From the NCBI RefSeq assembly GCF_002564045.1, contig NZ_PDJK01000002.1, positions 3,782,001 through 3,846,000 of the forward strand: 64,000 nt of DNA, written 5' to 3'. Each line of letters opens with the position of its first letter. The first letter of the stretch is position 1. Under the pieces are notes generated by a model. It did not search any database. It was not told the origin of the DNA and saw only the letters and a list, made by a program, of their open reading frames with translations. Shown in pieces: positions 25,658 to 33,902 of this stretch. Origin of the DNA: Amycolatopsis sulphurea. Its GTDB lineage: Bacteria > Actinomycetota > Actinomycetes > Mycobacteriales > Pseudonocardiaceae. Both the position numbers and the translations under genes were made by a program.

Positions 25658-26515
25658 ATGAGCCAGCAGCGCCAAGATCGTTTCACGGCAAGGAATCTCG
25701 GCCCCGCGGTGCGCCGGAGGGCGGCACTGGCGCTGCGCCGGGCGGCCACCCGGCTGGACGACCCCTATCCCGGCCGGCTGCACGAGCTGGAGCAGGAACT
25801 CCGCCGCATGCGCGCGGAACTGCACACCGAGATCGTCCGGCAGGGCGACCGGGTGCTGGACCGGGTGGTGGAGTTCGAGATCCGCAGCCGCCGCGACATC
25901 GTCTACGCGGGTGATCAGGATGCGGCCTTGCAGAGCAACGTGTTCGCCAGGGAGAACCTGATCGGCGCGAAGCATTTCGGCCACCCGAAGGAGACCCTGC
26001 AGTACGCGCTGTCGCTCGCGCCGCGTGGCGGGATGGCGCTGGAGTTCGGGGTGGCTTCGGGGAACACACTGCGGACCATCGCGACCGCGCGCGGCGGCAT
26101 CGAGGTCTACGGCTTCGATTCCTTCGACGGCCTGCCCGAAGCATGGCTCAACGGCATGCCGGCGGGCGCGTTCGCGCGCGACGACCTGCCGGAGGTCCCC
26201 GGTGCCGAACTCGTCGTCGGGCTGTTCTCCGACACGCTCGGCGAATTCCTGGACAGGCACCCCGGACCGGTGGATTTCCTGCACGTGGACAGCGATCTCT
26301 ACAGCTCCGCGAAGACCGTGCTCGACCTCGTCGGCCCGCGGCTGCAGGTCGGCAGCATCGTGCACTTCGACGAGTTCTTCAACTTCCCCGGCTGGCAGCG
26401 GCACGAGTACCGGGCCTGGCTGGAACACGTGGACAAGACCGGGGTGTCCTACGAGTACGAGGCCTACACCTACAACGACAACCAGGTCACCGTCCGGATC
26501 ACCGGGCTGGGCTGA
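25658..26515 (+). CDS. TylF/MycF-type class I methyltransferase (Methyltransf_24-like)
   Basis: This 285-aa protein has an Arg-rich helical N-terminus (~1-75), then the SAM motif MALEFGVASGNTLRTIA, the segment VYGFDSFDGLPEAWLNG and FLHVDSDLYSSAKTVLDLV, where the Asp residues match the Mg2+/substrate site of macrocin O-methyltransferases. GSIVHFDEFFNFPGW supplies a further family motif. These enzymes methylate sugars or polyketides; the target is unknown. No ribosome site precedes the ATG, but TATCGT lies 8 bases before it, so a leaderless transcript is likely. Its stop abuts that of the mce gene. Confidence 0.87.
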   Translation: MSQQRQDRFTARNLGPAVRRRAALALRRAATRLDDPYPGRLHELEQELRRMRAELHTEIVRQGDRVLDRVVEFEIRSRRDIVYAGDQDAALQSNVFARENLIGAKHFGHPKETLQYALSLAPRGGMALEFGVASGNTLRTIATARGGIEVYGFDSFDGLPEAWLNGMPAGAFARDDLPEVPGAELVVGLFSDTLGEFLDRHPGPVDFLHVDSDLYSSAKTVLDLVGPRLQVGSIVHFDEFFNFPGWQRHEYRAWLEHVDKTGVSYEYEAYTYNDNQVTVRITGLG

Positions 26516-27505
26516 TCAGGGCGGGAAGCACCCGGGCCGGTTGACCGGTCCGATGGCGGGCAGCACGAGGCCGCAGAGGTAGCCGTCGACCCAATGCCCG
26601 TTGCCGCTGAGGTTCGTGGCCAGCCGGACGAACGGGGCGAGCGTGCGCACACTCTGCGCGAGGGAGTCCTGGTTGCGGTGCAGCATCGAGGTGAGCTGGT
26701 CCAGCTGGGTGAGCGTGGGGGCGAGGTCGCGGTCGTTGTCGCCGACGAGGCCGGACAGCTCGGCGGCCAGCCGGCGCGACCCGTCCAGCAGCGCGGAGAT
26801 CGCCGACTCGCGGCGTCGCACCTCGGCGAGCAGCTGATTGCCGTCGGTGAAGAGCCGGGCGACCTCGGCGTCCCGGCCGGCGAGCGTGGCCGAGACGGTG
26901 CGGGTGCCCGCGAGCAGCCGGCTGAGCTGTGAGTCCCGGGACGCAAGGGAATCGGCGAGCCGGGATAGTCCGGAGAGTGCTTTGCGCACGTCGGCCGGGG
27001 TGTGCGCGAGGGTGGTCGCGATCGTCTGGAAGGCAAGGGAAAGCTGATCGGTGTTGATGCGGTCCACCGTCGAGGAGAGCTGGTGGAACGCGGGCAGCAC
27101 GTCGTAGGGAACGGTCGTTCTGGCGCGCGGGATCGGCACGCCCGGGTCGAGCTGATCGCGCCCGGCCGGCTCGAGCGCGAGGTACTTCTGGCCCAGCAAG
27201 GTCTTCAGCCGGATCGACGCCGTGGTGGTGTCGCCGAGCCAGGCGCCGGACACCCGGAACGAAACCCGCGCCGACGCGCCGTCCAGCGCGATCGCGGACA
27301 CCCGCCCCACCCGTACGCCCGCGATTCGCACGTCGTCGCCGGTCGCTAGACCGGCCGTTTCACTGAATTCGGCGGCGTACCCGGTGCCGTCTCCGATGAT
27401 CGGAAGACTCCGCCCGTGCAACGCCGCGACGATCCCCAGCAGGAGCACGGTCAGCCCGACGAGCGCCGTGTGCACAGGGTGGCGGGCTGTGCTCACAGCG
27501 TGCAT
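26516..27505 (-). CDS. MCE family protein (MlaD domain), orphan
   Basis: This 329-aa protein has one N-terminal membrane helix (ALVGLTVLLLGIVAALHG), the MlaD/MCE domain at ~35-115 (YAAEFSETAGLATGDDVRIAGVRVGRVSAI, then LKTLLGQKYLALEP), and a long helical region (~130-300) rich in heptad-like Leu/Arg. MCE proteins form periplasmic lipid-transport needles in mycobacteria-like cell envelopes. Normally six mce genes plus two yrbE permeases are clustered; here it stands alone. ATG 27505 or GTG 27496 are both possible starts. Confidence 0.85.
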   Translation of the reverse strand: MHAVSTARHPVHTALVGLTVLLLGIVAALHGRSLPIIGDGTGYAAEFSETAGLATGDDVRIAGVRVGRVSAIALDGASARVSFRVSGAWLGDTTTASIRLKTLLGQKYLALEPAGRDQLDPGVPIPRARTTVPYDVLPAFHQLSSTVDRINTDQLSLAFQTIATTLAHTPADVRKALSGLSRLADSLASRDSQLSRLLAGTRTVSATLAGRDAEVARLFTDGNQLLAEVRRRESAISALLDGSRRLAAELSGLVGDNDRDLAPTLTQLDQLTSMLHRNQDSLAQSVRTLAPFVRLATNLSGNGHWVDGYLCGLVLPAIGPVNRPGCFPP

Positions 27506-27732
27506 GGTGGCCCACCCGCGTGAGTGAGGCCAGTCACGCCACTCGAACGGACGCCCCGGCCCGCACGTCCACCGGAGGTCCACAAAGGACAACGTTCCGC
27601 GTCACCGCCCGGACCCCCGTGGCGGGGGCGTGACCGGAGTCATCGGAACATCCGGCGCCGGAACGTCGTTGTACGAGGTAGCACCAGCGCGGGAAAACCT
27701 TCCGCGCCGCTGCCGAACGGGGAGGAGCCATC

Positions 27733-27930
27733 ATGCGAGACCAGAGCACCGGACTGCACCCGGCACCGGACCTCGTCACCGACGAAGCCGACACCACCGC
27801 GCAGGAAGCCCGCCGCCACAAGGCCGCGCTGGCCGTGGCCGCCCAGGCCAAGGACGCCGAGGAATGCGCAATGTTGCTGGACATGCTCGGCCTGCACACT
27901 CGCGGCGGGAGCCGCACCGAGGTGGCCTGA
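27733..27930 (+). CDS. Small conserved-looking hypothetical protein, 65 aa
   Basis: A GGAGGAG ribosome site lies just before ATG 27733 and codon use is strongly GC3-biased. The protein is acidic-to-neutral and mostly helical, with DEADTTAQEARRHKAALAVA and AQAKDAEECAMLLDMLGLH. It has no membrane segment. I do not recognise a family; it is monocistronic with a ~225-nt upstream gap. Confidence 0.7.
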   Translation: MRDQSTGLHPAPDLVTDEADTTAQEARRHKAALAVAAQAKDAEECAMLLDMLGLHTRGGSRTEVA

Positions 27931-28545
27931 TTTTCGGGGCCTGACTTTCACGGCCTGACTTTCACGGCCTGACCTCGGAAACTCGGCCGCCCGTCGCATT
28001 CGGGTAACGGGGGGGGCGGCTGTGCATATGGTCGGCCCCTGCCGTCTTGGCCGCGGCGGGGGGTGTTCGAGTTGTGCTTGTGTCGCGCGGTCTGGGGTGC
28101 GGTTTCGGCTTGGCCGGGCCGGATGTGATGGGGGTTCGGCCGGGTTTCAGGGCTCGGCTGTGCTGGTCGCTGCCGGGCAGGGCTGGGCCGGGTGGGGGTT
28201 GGCCGGGCTCGGCGTGGTGTTCCGGTGGGTGACGGGTTCGTGGAGTCCGTCCGACAGTCCTGCCGCGGCGGTGTTCGGCCGCATCGATGTGCTGGTGCGA
28301 TCTCGCGCAGGTCCCGTGGTGACGAGGTGGGGGCGCATCGATGTGCTGGTGCGATCTCGCGCAGATCCCGTGGTGACGAGGTGCGGGCGCGTTCGGGCGG
28401 AATTCTTTCCGGTCCGGTGTTCGGACGAGCAAGGGGCTCGGTCGGCCGGCGTCGTCCCGTCCGTCGGAGCGATCGGCGGATTCGGCAGGTGTGACCTGGT
28501 TTCTCGGTAGCGGCCTGCTGACGAAGAACTGCGCGTGTCTTTCCC
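27931..28545. other. Gene-poor spacer with short repeats
   Basis: After the small ORF come three near-repeats of GACTTTCACGGCCT (27950-27973), a GC-rich low-complexity stretch, and a 54-bp tandem duplication. The open frames here have repetitive composition and no ribosome sites, so I do not call a gene. The stretch ends at an 11-bp direct repeat flanking the MITE-like element. Confidence 0.5.
28280..28387. repeat. 54-bp tandem duplication
   Basis: Two head-to-tail copies, 28280-28333 and 28334-28387, each begin CGCATCGATGTGCTGGTGCG and differ at only a few positions. The unit is a multiple of three but lies in DNA without a supported gene. A recent slippage or unequal crossover event explains it. 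Confidence 0.9.
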
Positions 28546-28859
28546 CAGGGTCCCGGCAAAGTTGGTCGAGGACCCGTGATCAGCAGAAGGAGCCGTGGCT
28601 GCCGCGTCATCATCGACGGCGCCTGCCCTCTTCGTCGATCACGCCCGACCGCGGGCGATGCGGAGGTGTTCGAGATGCGCGACCACCTCGTGGTGTGCGC
28701 CGGACCTGTCCCGAGTCTGTGAAGGGGCCCTTCACAGACTCTGAGTCCGTGAAGGGCCCCTTCACAGACCTTTACAGTTCACAGACCTTCACGGACCTCT
28801 GCGGACCTTCACGGACCTTCGCCGTCTGCGCCCCCTCACACCGACTTTGCCGACACCCT
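28546..28859. mobile_element. MITE-like element, copy 1
   Basis: This ~314-bp non-coding element starts AGGGTCCCGGCAAAGTTGGT (28547) and ends with the imperfect inverted copy ACCGACTTTGCCGACACCCT (28840-28859). The direct repeat GTGTCTTTCCC occurs on both sides (28535-28545 and 28860-28870), consistent with an 11-bp target duplication. A second copy with the same ends and interior lies at 38135-38412. The interior carries a GTGAAGGGG double palindrome. No transposase gene is present, so it would depend on one elsewhere. Confidence 0.75.
28713..28769. repeat. Double palindrome, GTGAAGGGSCCCTTCAC family (copy B)
   Basis: GTCTGTGAAGGGGCCCTTCA and GTCCGTGAAGGGCCCCTTCA units are arranged as in copy A but framed by GTCTG/CAGAC. 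This unit is internal to MITE-like copy 1 and is followed by degenerate ACAGACCTTCACGG direct repeats to ~28825. Confidence 0.9.
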
Positions 28860-28870
28860 GTGTCTTTCCC

Positions 28871-29494
28871 AGCCTGGGTGACCGGTGGCTTTCCGCCGTT
28901 TCGGCGACTGTCAGTGACCGCAGCGCGGCAGAGTGACGGTCTCGGCCACGACATCCCGGGCTCGCACATGGAGTGCCCCCGGTACCGAATCGATCCTTCG
29001 ACCGTCTCCTCTGCCACGGCCGCCGTTCGATGCAGCGGCAGCACAGAGGTTTCGCCTGCGGGAAACCCCGCTCCGAACGCGCGGAGGAATTCCCGGCGCA
29101 GGCGCCCATTACCGGCGATTCACGGAGGAGTCGTGCGGCGCCTCGGGCAGGATCGGCGAGGGCGTTGTCCGAGCGTTGGTCCAGACGGCACCGGACTCTG
29201 TCATCGTTGTCAGCCGCGGGCACCCGGCCGGTCGCGCGGTGCGCTCCTTCGGACCCGAAGCAGGACCCCCACCAAATGGGGGTCATCCAGTGGGGTGAAA
29301 GCCGATCGGATGGTGCGGTCAAGACTGGGAAGACGCTGAGAATGACCGCGGTCGCGCCGCCGGGACGGGTATGCCGGGTGGAGACGGCGGGGTGATCGGC
29401 GGTAGCGTTTTGCTCTCAATGGGGGCTTGCTTCAGTGCGCCGTCACCCGTTGGGAGAAAAGTGGCCGGGATCGGCCACGGAACTGGGGGCATGA
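28871..29494. other. Non-coding spacer with one strong hairpin
   Basis: No convincing gene is present. An 8-bp perfect hairpin (GACCCCCA, loop CCAAA, TGGGGGTC) lies at 29264-29284 but has no T-run. Several open frames overlap on both strands; none has a ribosome site or recognisable domain. Confidence 0.45.
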
Positions 29495-29956
29495 ATGCAG
29501 GAGCCAGGGAGCGCAGTCTGCGGGGACTATCTGACACGCCAGCGTTGTGCGCTGGCCACCGCGTTGCGGCAGGGCCGGGGCAAACGCAGTTACCAGCTGG
29601 CCGAACACCTGGCCGCGGAGGGCGGGGTGCACCGATCCGACGTTCTCGCCGCGACCACACTGCTGCTGGCCTGCCGCGCGGTCCGCGACGGCGACACCGA
29701 AGCGGCGAGCCGGTTCACCCGGCGGTTGCGCGGGCTGGACAAGGGCAGCGTGGAATTGGTGCACCAGCTGATGTGGCTGGAAACCGGTCGTGAACAGGGC
29801 TGGCTGCCGCGGGCGCGGTACGACGCGTTGCTGGCCTACGCCCAGCGCGAGAACCGGTTCGACCTCGTGCGGCGGGCGGGTTCGATCCAGGCCCGGGAAG
29901 ACGCGCCGTCGGGCTGGTGGGCGGATCTCGAACACCAGCTCGGGCCCTGGAACTGA
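29495..29956 (+). CDS. Hypothetical helical protein, 153 aa
   Basis: This soluble, Arg/Leu-rich, mostly alpha-helical protein contains LTRQRCALATALRQGRGKRSYQLAEHLAAEGGVHRSDVLAATTLLLACRA and DKGSVELVHQLMWLETGREQGWLPRARYDALLAYAQRE; the helix-pair pattern suggests a TPR-like repeat. No family recognised. The start is ATG 29495, with GGGGGC six bases upstream. It converges on the reverse transcriptase gene with only 16 nt between stops, and both stops lie in one hairpin. Whether it is functionally tied to the RT is unknown. Confidence 0.65.
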   Translation: MQEPGSAVCGDYLTRQRCALATALRQGRGKRSYQLAEHLAAEGGVHRSDVLAATTLLLACRAVRDGDTEAASRFTRRLRGLDKGSVELVHQLMWLETGREQGWLPRARYDALLAYAQRENRFDLVRRAGSIQAREDAPSGWWADLEHQLGPWN

Positions 29957-29975
29957 CCGGCGGAATCGGCGGTCA
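29954..29975. terminator. Hairpin formed by two convergent stop codons
   Basis: TGACCG (29954-29959, containing the plus-strand TGA) pairs with CGGTCA (29970-29975, containing the minus-strand stop of the RT gene) around a 10-nt loop. The structure could serve as a compact shared terminator; there is no T-run. Confidence 0.45.
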
Positions 29976-31025
29976 GTCCCATTCGATCCGGTGGAACAGG
30001 TCGGTGAGCTTCGCTCCGCGTGCCGGATTCGTGGCGGAAATCCAGGCGATCCGGCCGCGCAGATGTGCGCGGAAATCCGGGTGACCGGCGCGATTCTGCG
30101 GTGCCGGGCCGGTTTTCGCGCAGTTGTGGAGTACGGCGCGCAGTTCGTCGTACTGCGCGCGGGCGGCGGCGGGCGTCGCGTTCACCACGAGCCCGGCGAC
30201 CCGTTGCTGCCGATACGCGGGGGTCACCGAGGTCTTGTCGTCGCGTAGCCGGAAACCCTCATCGGTGACGATCCGGCGGACTCCGGGCAGCAGCCGGTGG
30301 AGCGGCAGCCCGGCGTCGCCGGAGAAAGCCAGGTCGTCGGCGTAACGGGTGTAGTTCACGCCGAGGCTCGCGGCCAGGCCGGACAGCCGCCGGTCGAGAT
30401 GGTGTGTCACCGCGTTTGCGACCGACGGTGACGAAGGGGCGCCCTGCGGCAGGTGGGTTCCGGCGAGCCGGCCGAGCGAACGGGCCCGGACGGGGGCCGC
30501 GCGCAGCACGTCCACGGGCGTCCGCGTGGTGAGGATTCCGGCGAGCGCGGCGCGAACGGCGGGAGGGTAACCGGCCAGCTCCAGCAGCGCACGCACGCGC
30601 GTCGCGGACACCGCCGGAAAGAAACCTTCGAGACCCATCCGCACCACCATTTCCTGCCCGGCGTGCGGTTGCGCGCAGGTGTGGATCGACCGGCCGCCGC
30701 GGAATCCGTGGGCGGCTTCGTGCACCGGCAGCGCGTCGAGCACGTGCCGGCGGACCCGGCGCTGCAGCTCGGCCAGCCGCGGTTTCGGCCGTTCGATCAG
30801 CCGCGCGCCGCCGGACGCGGTGGGAATCCAGTGATGGCAATGGTGCCGCAGCCGGGCGGGTGCGCGGCGATTCCAGCCGCGGGTGTCGGCGAACCAGCTC
30901 AGCTCACCCGGCGGGAGATCGAGGGCCGCGGCGCATTCGTCGAACGTCGTCCATCGCGCGACCGGCCAGCGCCACACCGGCATCGGCCCGAGCAGCGACG
31001 CGGAGGTGACTCTTTCTCCGTTCAT
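29973..31025 (-). CDS. Retron-type reverse transcriptase with altered motif A
   Basis: This 350-aa protein has RT landmarks in order: SGGARLIERP (71-80), HEAAHGFRGGRSI (102-114), a CAQPH form of the retron NAxxH motif (117-121), motif A as VRMGLEGFFPAV (128-139), HLPQGAPSSPSVAN (191-204), YTRYADDLAFSG (225-236) and QRVAGLVVN (274-282), corresponding to the retron VTG-type motif. The motif A aspartate is Gly131 (codon GGT at 30633-30635, one change from GAT), while both YADD aspartates remain. It stands alone, with no integrase or maturase domain. A typed msr-msd RNA was not identified upstream. It may be catalytically impaired or have a non-standard role. Confidence 0.85.
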   Translation of the reverse strand: MNGERVTSASLLGPMPVWRWPVARWTTFDECAAALDLPPGELSWFADTRGWNRRAPARLRHHCHHWIPTASGGARLIERPKPRLAELQRRVRRHVLDALPVHEAAHGFRGGRSIHTCAQPHAGQEMVVRMGLEGFFPAVSATRVRALLELAGYPPAVRAALAGILTTRTPVDVLRAAPVRARSLGRLAGTHLPQGAPSSPSVANAVTHHLDRRLSGLAASLGVNYTRYADDLAFSGDAGLPLHRLLPGVRRIVTDEGFRLRDDKTSVTPAYRQQRVAGLVVNATPAAARAQYDELRAVLHNCAKTGPAPQNRAGHPDFRAHLRGRIAWISATNPARGAKLTDLFHRIEWD

Positions 31026-31211
31026 CCGCGCGGTCTTGTACGCGGAGCGTGCCGCGTTCGCGTGGGGTGCGGTGTTTGCGTGCCGTACTGCTCCCCGGGG
31101 TTGCCCCGGAGTGGGTGGTGTTCCACCGGCTCACCTCCGCGTCGCCACGGCTCACCTTAGGCGAATCCGGGCACGGGTGACCGAGCGCACCCTCGACCCC
31201 GTGCCTTGTCT

Positions 31212-31230
31212 ATAGCAACTCTTGCGCTAT
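31212..31230. promoter_or_regulatory. Probable promoter/operator of the MarR gene
   Basis: TATAGC (31211-31216) resembles a -10 element only 12 nt before ATG 31229, with no ribosome site between, so transcription is probably leaderless. The inverted pair ATAGC (31212-31216) and GCTAT (31226-31230) brackets the start and could be the autorepression site of this MarR protein. Confidence 0.5.
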
Positions 31231-31693
31231 GGAAGCTCTGCCGGACGAGGTCGCCGATCTCGAACAGCTCACCCGGGTCCTGGTGGCCGTGGCCTGGGAC
31301 AGTGCGCACGCCGCCCCGCGAGGGGTGACTTTCCCGCAAGTGCGGTTACTCGTCGTGCTCGACAGCCTCGGCCCGGTGCCGTGCTCACGGCTGGCCGAGG
31401 CGATGGGCGTGAACGCGTCTTCGGTCACCCGCCTGGCGGACAAGCTTGAGGCGCACGGCTACGTGACGCGGCAGGTGGATGCGCACCGCCGCACCGTGGT
31501 CACCCTTGAAACCACCGAGGCGGGCCGGTCCGTGGTAGCCGGTGTGCTCGACCGCCGTCACCGTGCACTGGCCGACTTGCTGGCCGAGCTGCCGGCGTCC
31601 CGGCGGCATTCGGTGACGCGCGCCTTACGCGATCTGGTGACTGCCGAGGAGGCCGCGCCCGCCCTCCCCGCGACCGGGCCGGGACGATTGTGA
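31229..31693 (+). CDS. MarR-family transcriptional regulator
   Basis: This 154-aa winged-helix regulator has FPQVRLLVVLDSLGPVPCSRLAEAMGVNASSVTRLADKLEAHGYVTRQVDAHRRTVVTLETTEAGRSVV at ~35-105: HTH, recognition helix with SSVTRLADKLE, and the D-x-R-R-x wing. It forms dimers through terminal helices. It overlaps the ClC gene by 4 nt (GTGA), so it probably controlled that channel; the channel gene is now truncated. Confidence 0.9.
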   Translation: MEALPDEVADLEQLTRVLVAVAWDSAHAAPRGVTFPQVRLLVVLDSLGPVPCSRLAEAMGVNASSVTRLADKLEAHGYVTRQVDAHRRTVVTLETTEAGRSVVAGVLDRRHRALADLLAELPASRRHSVTRALRDLVTAEEAAPALPATGPGRL

Positions 31694-32553
31694 ATACGCC
31701 GCCGGACGACCGGCTGACTCCCGAACCCGGCATTCACCTGGACCGCGGCGGCGCTTCGGACGGAGTTGCGCCTGCTCTGCCGGATTCCTCCACGAGCCGC
31801 ACAACTCCGCCGGAGGGAGGACCCGCGAAACCGGACTGCGATGATGCCTCGGACGGCCGGGCCGCGGGTCCGGGTCGTTCGCCTCGCGCCGGTGGAGTGG
31901 CCGGGATGCGTTGTGGCGAAACCGATTCCTCCGATGGTAAGCCAAGGGAAGTGCCGGATCACGTTCCGCCGGGCCGGGCGGCGCACCTCGGGGACTTCGC
32001 CGTCCACCCCCGGATGGTGCTGATCGCCGGGTTCGCGGTGTTCGTCGGCGCGGCTTCGGCGGTGGCGGCGTTCGGTCTGCTGAAGTTGATCGGGTTGATC
32101 ACCAATCTCGTCTTCTCCCAGCGGGTGGCTACTGACCTGGTCGCGCCCGGCGCGCAGCAGCATCCGTGGTGGCTGGTGGTGCTCGCGCCGGCGTTCGGCG
32201 GGCTCGTGATCGGGGTGATGGCCCGCTACGGCTCGGAAAAGATCCGCGGGCACGGCATGCCCGAGGCGATCGAAGCGATTCTCACCGGGGGCAGCCGGGT
32301 GGCGCCGCGGGTGGCGGTGCTCAAACCGGTGTCCTCGGCGGTCAGCATCGGCACGGGCGGGCCGTTCGGGGCCGAAGGGCCGATCATCATGACCGGTGGC
32401 GCGATCGGGTCGATTCTCGCGCAACTGCTGAAACTCTCCGCCGACGAACGGAAAACGCTCCTCGTCGCCGGTGACATCATGCGATGTTCCGCGGATGCCC
32501 CAGCCAGAACGGGGAACGCAGCAGAGCCTTGTCCACTTTGCCCACCGCCGTGA
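31690..32553 (+). pseudogene. Truncated ClC chloride channel/antiporter
   Basis: The frame opens on GTG 31690 with ~95 low-complexity residues, then carries the N-terminal half of a ClC protein: FAVFVGAASAVAAFGLLKLIG, the anion motif GHGMPEAIEA (GSGIP position), and GTGGPFGAEGPIIMTGGAIGS (GxEGP with the gating Glu). Homology stops at LLVAGD (~32473), where ClC proteins continue with an AAGMAA-type helix. The remaining ~27 residues read through the 3' end of the opposite-strand ligase. The missing second half holds the Tyr/Ser anion site, so function is probably lost. The break marks a deletion or recombination joint. Confidence 0.85.
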
Positions 32554-33847
32554 GCGGGAGACTGTCCACAAAGTCCACAGTGGTCGGTACAAAGTGCTCG
32601 CCGCCCAGCGTTTCCCGGACGTGCGCACGTAGTTCGTCCACTGTGGCCGGGCCGTTGGTGACGACTGCCGCATGTACCAGCTCGCCTTCGCCGTCCGGAC
32701 CGGGTATCGCGAACACGGCTGCGTTGCGAACCCGTGGATGACTGAGCAGCGCATGCTCCACAGTGGTCGAAGCGACCTTGGTTCCGTGCTCTCCGGTGAC
32801 GATCACGTCGCCGGATCGGCCGTGCAGGAAGAGATAACCGTCCTCGTCGAAGTGGCCGAGGTCGCCGGTCCGCAGCCAGCCGTCGGCGATCGGCGGCTTC
32901 CCGTGGTAACCCTCCATCATGGACAGCCCGCGCACGATCACCTCACCCTCGGCGGTGCGTGCCTCCATGCCCGGCACGATCCGGCCGACCGAGCCCAGTA
33001 GCTCCGGCCGTTCGAGCATTTCGCCGGCGGAGATGCCGGCGATCATCGGCGCCTCGGTGAGCCCATATCCCTGGCCGACGACCGGGCCGAATACGGAGAG
33101 CGCTTGGCCCAGGCGGCGCGGCGAAAGGGGCGCTGCGCCGACCGAAAGCTGCCGCACGCTGGACAGATCGGTGTGCGGTAACGAAGGGTTGTCCAGTACT
33201 GCAGCCAACCGCGCAGGAGTAAGGGAAAGGGAGGTGACCCGGCGGCGTTCGATATCCGCGAGCACTGCCGACGCGTCGAATTTCCGGTGCAGCACAACGG
33301 TGTCTCCGCAGAGCAGTGCGCCGAGCACGGCGGCGTTGCCGGTCATGTGCGTAAGCGGCGCGGTGACCAGGACCGTTCGCGTACCGTCCGGACGGAAAAT
33401 GGTCGCCATCCCGTCGTAGATCCCGCGGTGGCGGACCAACTTGGGCGTGCCAGTGGTGCCGCCACTGGGGAAGATTGTCGTGACCCCGCCAGGTAATGTG
33501 TCCTGAGTGGACAGTGGTGAGGCGGCGAGCGTGGTCAGGTCCGCGTCGGTGAGCAGCGTGGCGCCAGTCGCTTCCACCGCGGCCGTGCGAGCCGGACGGC
33601 TGGCCGAAGCGGCGATCAGCAGCACTTCCAGGCCGCGCTGCTGTGCGGCAAGTTGGGTGAGCACGACCTCCGGGCGGTTGCCCGCGTCGATCGCCACCGT
33701 CCCCCGGATGCCGGAAAGTCCGTAGTATAGGCAGGACAGCAGTTCTGCCGCCTGACGACGCGTCATGGTGGTGTCATCGTGGCGGAACAGCACGGTGTCG
33801 CCGCCGTCGTCCAGTGCGGCCATTACCCGGGACAGGAAGAGACTCAC
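32477..33847 (-). CDS. AMP-dependent synthetase/ligase (ANL superfamily)
   Basis: This ~456-aa enzyme activates a carboxylate as acyl-AMP. Motifs in order: FPSGGTTGTPKLVRH (phosphate loop A3), GQGYGLTEAP (A5), GWLRTGDLGHFDEDGYLFLHGRSGDVIVTGEHGTKV (A7-A8 hinge) and LPLTAVGKVDKALL with the catalytic Lys (A10). Length is short for acyl-CoA synthetases (usually 500-550), but all core motifs are present. I prefer GTG 33847 (GGTGAG upstream); a TTG at 33874 would add nine residues. The 3' end touches the truncated ClC gene; the gene is monocistronic. Confidence 0.87.
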   Translation of the reverse strand: MSLFLSRVMAALDDGGDTVLFRHDDTTMTRRQAAELLSCLYYGLSGIRGTVAIDAGNRPEVVLTQLAAQQRGLEVLLIAASASRPARTAAVEATGATLLTDADLTTLAASPLSTQDTLPGGVTTIFPSGGTTGTPKLVRHRGIYDGMATIFRPDGTRTVLVTAPLTHMTGNAAVLGALLCGDTVVLHRKFDASAVLADIERRRVTSLSLTPARLAAVLDNPSLPHTDLSSVRQLSVGAAPLSPRRLGQALSVFGPVVGQGYGLTEAPMIAGISAGEMLERPELLGSVGRIVPGMEARTAEGEVIVRGLSMMEGYHGKPPIADGWLRTGDLGHFDEDGYLFLHGRSGDVIVTGEHGTKVASTTVEHALLSHPRVRNAAVFAIPGPDGEGELVHAAVVTNGPATVDELRAHVRETLGGEHFVPTTVDFVDSLPLTAVGKVDKALLRSPFWLGHPRNIA

Positions 33848-33902
33848 GGTCTCACCGTAGCCGGGCGTGGCCAAGATCCGTGTTCGCCGCTACGTTGGCG
33901 CC

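Noticed and set aside
28022..28510. 162-aa open frame containing the 54-bp duplication
   Set aside because: Low-complexity composition, no ribosome site or domain, and the duplicated unit explains the open frame.
29264..29284. Terminator at the GACCCCCA hairpin
   Set aside because: Stable stem, but no T-run and no gene ending upstream on either strand.
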